Below, piece after piece: positions 28,395-30,501 of a stretch of 30,501 nucleotides of DNA. The stretch lies in the IMG/VR virus record IMGVR_UViG_3300032116_000925, positions 1 to 30,501 of that record. One strand, written 5' to 3'. Positions within the stretch are counted from its first letter, which is position 1. The number at the start of each line of letters is the position of its first letter. The position numbers were made by a program, and so were the translations under genes. The DNA is from a virus. The notes beneath the pieces are model-generated. The model was not told where the DNA came from and made no database searches. It worked only from the letters and a program-made list of their open reading frames with translations.

Positions 28395-29964
28395 TCGTCA
28401 GCGGCGTCATGTCCTCGTACACGCTGCGCTCCGCCCGCACGTCCTGGACGCAGATGCCGGTCGCCATGACAGCCGCGATGACGAGGTCGTTGCGGCTGCT
28501 TTCGCGCCGTCGGTCGGAGTGAATCGGCTTGATATTGCCCGCCGGGTCGGTCGCAACTTCGGTGCAGTCTACGCACCAGCGAAACAGTGGGTTGCCGTCG
28601 TGCACGAGGTTGCGCTCGTGGATCAAGGTTTCGAAGCGTTTGCTGGCCGGCGACATACTGCCGTAGCCCTGGCCGAACTCAACCACCTTGATCCCGGCGT
28701 CCATCAACTGCTGTGCGGTGTCGCGGGCTCCCCATCGGTCGTAGGCAATGGCCCTGATATTAAACACTCGCGCCAGGTCCGTGATATGCGCGACAACGTG
28801 CCGCCAATCGACCACGTTCCCCGGCGTCAGCCGCACGTGCCCGTCGTCGGCCCAGAGGTCGTAGCGCACGCCGTCAGACAGCGATTTATCCCGCGCGGCC
28901 TGCTCGGGGATGTAGCCCCATGCTCGATAATAGACCTTGCCCTGGTACGGCCAGCACAAGGCGAAGGCCGTGAGGTCGCGGACGCTGGCGAGGTCAAGGC
29001 CACCGAAACACGGCACGCCGGTCAGGTCCGGGAACTCGTCGCGGCAGGCGTCCCAGTCGCGAATCGGGATCCACTGCGAGTTGGCGCTGGTCCACTGGTT
29101 CAGGTACAGGCGCCGAAACGTGTTCTGGCGCTCCGGGCGGGCCAAGGCCTGCCGGAACTCCTCCTCGTAGTCACTCAGTTCGTGCAGGTGGCCCAGCGAC
29201 GGCAGCGCCAGCGGCCAGAGCGTTTGGTCGGTCCAATCGGCGTCGGCGGGCACTTCGTAGATCAACGGAAAGTAGCTGTCGTCCTTGACGTCGCCGCCCA
29301 AGACGCGCTTGGCGTAGCTGTACTCGCGATAGCAGATGGACTCCTGCGAGCAGCCAGCCGTGGTGATGGTCACCCAGAGCGGGTTGCGGCGCGACTTGCT
29401 GCCGGTCGTCAGGGCGTCGTACAGCTCCTCTTCGGCGCGGCCCCAGGCGTGCAACTCGTCGAATACCACCAGGCTCGGGTTGTACCCGTGCTTGCCCGCG
29501 CCGTCTGAGGACAGTGCGCGGATAATCGAGCCGGATTCCTTGTGGCGAATCAGTTTCCGGCTTTCGGTAACTTGGACAAGCTCTGATAGCTCGGCAGATC
29601 CGCGGATCATGGAGGCGACGGCGTCGAAGCAGATGCTGGCCTGGTCGCGGTCTTTCGCGGCCATGTAGATTTCCTGGTTTGGCTCCGGCGACAGGAAAAA
29701 CTCGGCGATCACCAGCGCGGCGACCGTCTGCGTTTTCGCTTGCTTGCGCCCCATACTGCAGTATGCCTTCCGGTACACGCGGCGGCCGTCGGCGCGTTTC
29801 CAGCCCAGCAGGTTGGCTATCAGCTTGCGGCTGTGCGGCAGGAGCACGAAGGGCTCGGGGCCGCCGCTCTTGGTTGACTTCGTGAGCGTTAGCGACTCGA
29901 TGACGGCCTCGGCCATGGTCACCGCGTCCTGGTCGAACCAGATATCAGGCTTTGCGCTTGGCAA
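28384..29964 (-). CDS. terL: terminase large subunit
   Basis: 526 aa. ATPase part: Walker A variant MGRKQAKT (71-78), Walker B LVVFDE (165-170). Nuclease part: D324 (GGLDLA), D409 (AYDRWG) and D493 (RNDLVIAAVM), the three acidic residues of the RNase-H-like headful/cos nuclease. It is of the HK97-type Terminase_1 class. Start overlaps the terS stop by 20 bp. It packages DNA through the portal. It ends convergently against the plus-strand cassette. Confidence 0.95.
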   Translation of the reverse strand: MPSAKPDIWFDQDAVTMAEAVIESLTLTKSTKSGGPEPFVLLPHSRKLIANLLGWKRADGRRVYRKAYCSMGRKQAKTQTVAALVIAEFFLSPEPNQEIYMAAKDRDQASICFDAVASMIRGSAELSELVQVTESRKLIRHKESGSIIRALSSDGAGKHGYNPSLVVFDELHAWGRAEEELYDALTTGSKSRRNPLWVTITTAGCSQESICYREYSYAKRVLGGDVKDDSYFPLIYEVPADADWTDQTLWPLALPSLGHLHELSDYEEEFRQALARPERQNTFRRLYLNQWTSANSQWIPIRDWDACRDEFPDLTGVPCFGGLDLASVRDLTAFALCWPYQGKVYYRAWGYIPEQAARDKSLSDGVRYDLWADDGHVRLTPGNVVDWRHVVAHITDLARVFNIRAIAYDRWGARDTAQQLMDAGIKVVEFGQGYGSMSPASKRFETLIHERNLVHDGNPLFRWCVDCTEVATDPAGNIKPIHSDRRRESSRNDLVIAAVMATGICVQDVRAERSVYEDMTPLTISW

Positions 29965-30328
29965 GTTCCAGTACCTGCGACAACTTCGACTTTACGGGGG
30001 CTTTCGCCACGTCGCGGAGGCCCGCCCGCGAACGTGCGCGTGGGCCCATGAGTAGATGGCCGCGCAGCTCGTCCATTTGCCGGGTAATCGCAAGCCAAAG
30101 CCGGTCGTCTGCCGCTGAGTCGCGGCGGACTGTCGCCGTGGCGAGGTCGGCGTACTGCGACGAGTCGATCTGGCGGATCGAAACGCCAGCAGCGCGGTTC
30201 TCGGCGACCAGTCGCTCAAATACTTTACGCTCTTTGGCGTTGAGGCCGGGCGGGGGCGTGATGTCTTCTTGGATAAATTCGACGGGCTTGGCGTTTTCGA
30301 TTCGCGGTTGCGGTCCTCGGAGTCCCAT
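29945..30328 (-). CDS. terS: terminase small subunit, P27 family
   Basis: 127 aa, starting MGLRGPQPRIENAKP, the typical opening of P27-type small terminases, followed by PPPGLNAKERKVFERLVAEN and a helical core. The C-terminus KSKLSQVLELAKRKA is basic. It recognises the packaging start site, which in many phages lies in or near this gene; the repeated boxes just upstream are candidates. No strong Shine-Dalgarno precedes the ATG at 30328. Confidence 0.85.
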   Translation of the reverse strand: MGLRGPQPRIENAKPVEFIQEDITPPPGLNAKERKVFERLVAENRAAGVSIRQIDSSQYADLATATVRRDSAADDRLWLAITRQMDELRGHLLMGPRARSRAGLRDVAKAPVKSKLSQVLELAKRKA

Positions 30329-30339
30329 AAGCTTAACTG

Positions 30340-30375
30340 ATAGTAGGCTACCACAACGCCGAAACGGCCTGTCAA
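30340..30375 (-). promoter_or_regulatory. possible minus-strand promoter for terminase genes
   Basis: A perfect TTGACA (30375-30370) lies upstream of terS, followed by GCCG-TTT-CGGC symmetry. At 17-18 bp the -10 is poor (GGTAGC or GTAGCC); TACTAT is a better box but at 23 bp. The poor -10 below a perfect -35 resembles the portal promoter. Confidence 0.35.
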
Positions 30376-30380
30376 TTTGC

Positions 30381-30455
30381 TGTGGAAAGCCTGTGGAAAA
30401 GTGCCTGTCGGTACTAATGGTTTCCCGAGGGTACCTGTGGAAAAGCTGTGGAAAA
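30381..30455 (+). repeat. four phased TGTGGAAA boxes
   Basis: TGTGGAAAG at 30381-30389, then TGTGGAAAA at 30392-30400, 30436-30444 and 30447-30455, all in the same orientation. Within each pair the starts are 11 bp apart and the pairs are exactly 55 bp apart. Read on the minus strand three are TTTTCCACA, which fits the relaxed DnaA-box consensus TTWTNCACA. The 173-nt stretch 30329-30501 has no gene. Confidence 0.75.
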
Positions 30456-30501
30456 CTGGCCGCGGCAAACTGGCAAAACCGCCTGTTTCGTGCGAACGGG
30501 A

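Noticed and set aside
28519-29508. Long plus-strand frame (329 codons) opposite terL
   Set aside because: It is the antisense shadow of a gene with intact ATPase and nuclease motifs; GC-rich codon use keeps such frames open.
1-30501. Terminal direct repeats showing a complete genome
   Set aside because: The first and last bases of the window do not match, and the left edge cuts through a gene.

Overview
The window is almost entirely a tailed-phage (siphovirus-type) or prophage genome segment with high GC. Nearly every gene lies on the minus strand, so it reads from the right edge to the left. No tRNA, rRNA, transposase, integrase, CRISPR array or clear lysogeny repressor was seen. The host cannot be fixed from this sequence. 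The GC-rich codon use and a Sec-signal protein with an AFAQ-type cleavage region would fit a soil Gram-negative bacterium, possibly Acidobacteriota, but that is a weak guess.

Layout from right to left. 30501-30329: non-coding, with four phased DnaA-box-like/TerS-box-like repeats. 30328-28384: small and large terminase. 28394-27795: two plus-strand genes forming a moron-like cassette. 27794-27653: control region with a TTGACA promoter and two coaxial inverted repeats. 27652-22135: head module (portal, S78 prohead protease, HK97-type capsid, an unknown head protein, gp8-like connector, head closure, gp10-like protein, DUF3168-type terminator). 22125-13993: tail module (two paralogous tail-tube proteins, a G/GT chaperone pair with a programmed -1 frameshift, tape measure, a 1332-aa tail hub). 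13985-9676: coiled-coil protein, tail fibre, small membrane and lysis-type genes including a holin, a metallophosphoesterase and a secreted protein.

The early, or left, module starts at an AT-rich control region (9675-9605). It contains a ribbon-helix-helix regulator, two small membrane proteins, a 78-aa protein, a Red-like recombination set (Cas4/YqaJ-like nuclease, RecT annealase, SSB-like protein), a RAMP-like protein of unknown function, then about twelve small genes chained by ATGA/GTGA overlaps. Among these are a 784-aa helicase-DNA methyltransferase fusion and a Lar-like Zn-ribbon protein. Recombination, DNA modification and restriction-evasion genes are therefore grouped together.

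The most unusual feature is a non-coding element present twice, at 6680-6519 and 5886-5648. Each copy precedes a gene in the recombination operon. Each has two tracts of strictly 5-nt-phased NNGGC repeats, each ending in AGGGTAGTA. The tracts are separated by a spacer that can form either of two mutually exclusive hairpins. The helices are kept between the two copies by compensatory base changes. The RAMP-like gene sits exactly between the two copies. This looks like an undescribed structured RNA family or RNA-protein system.
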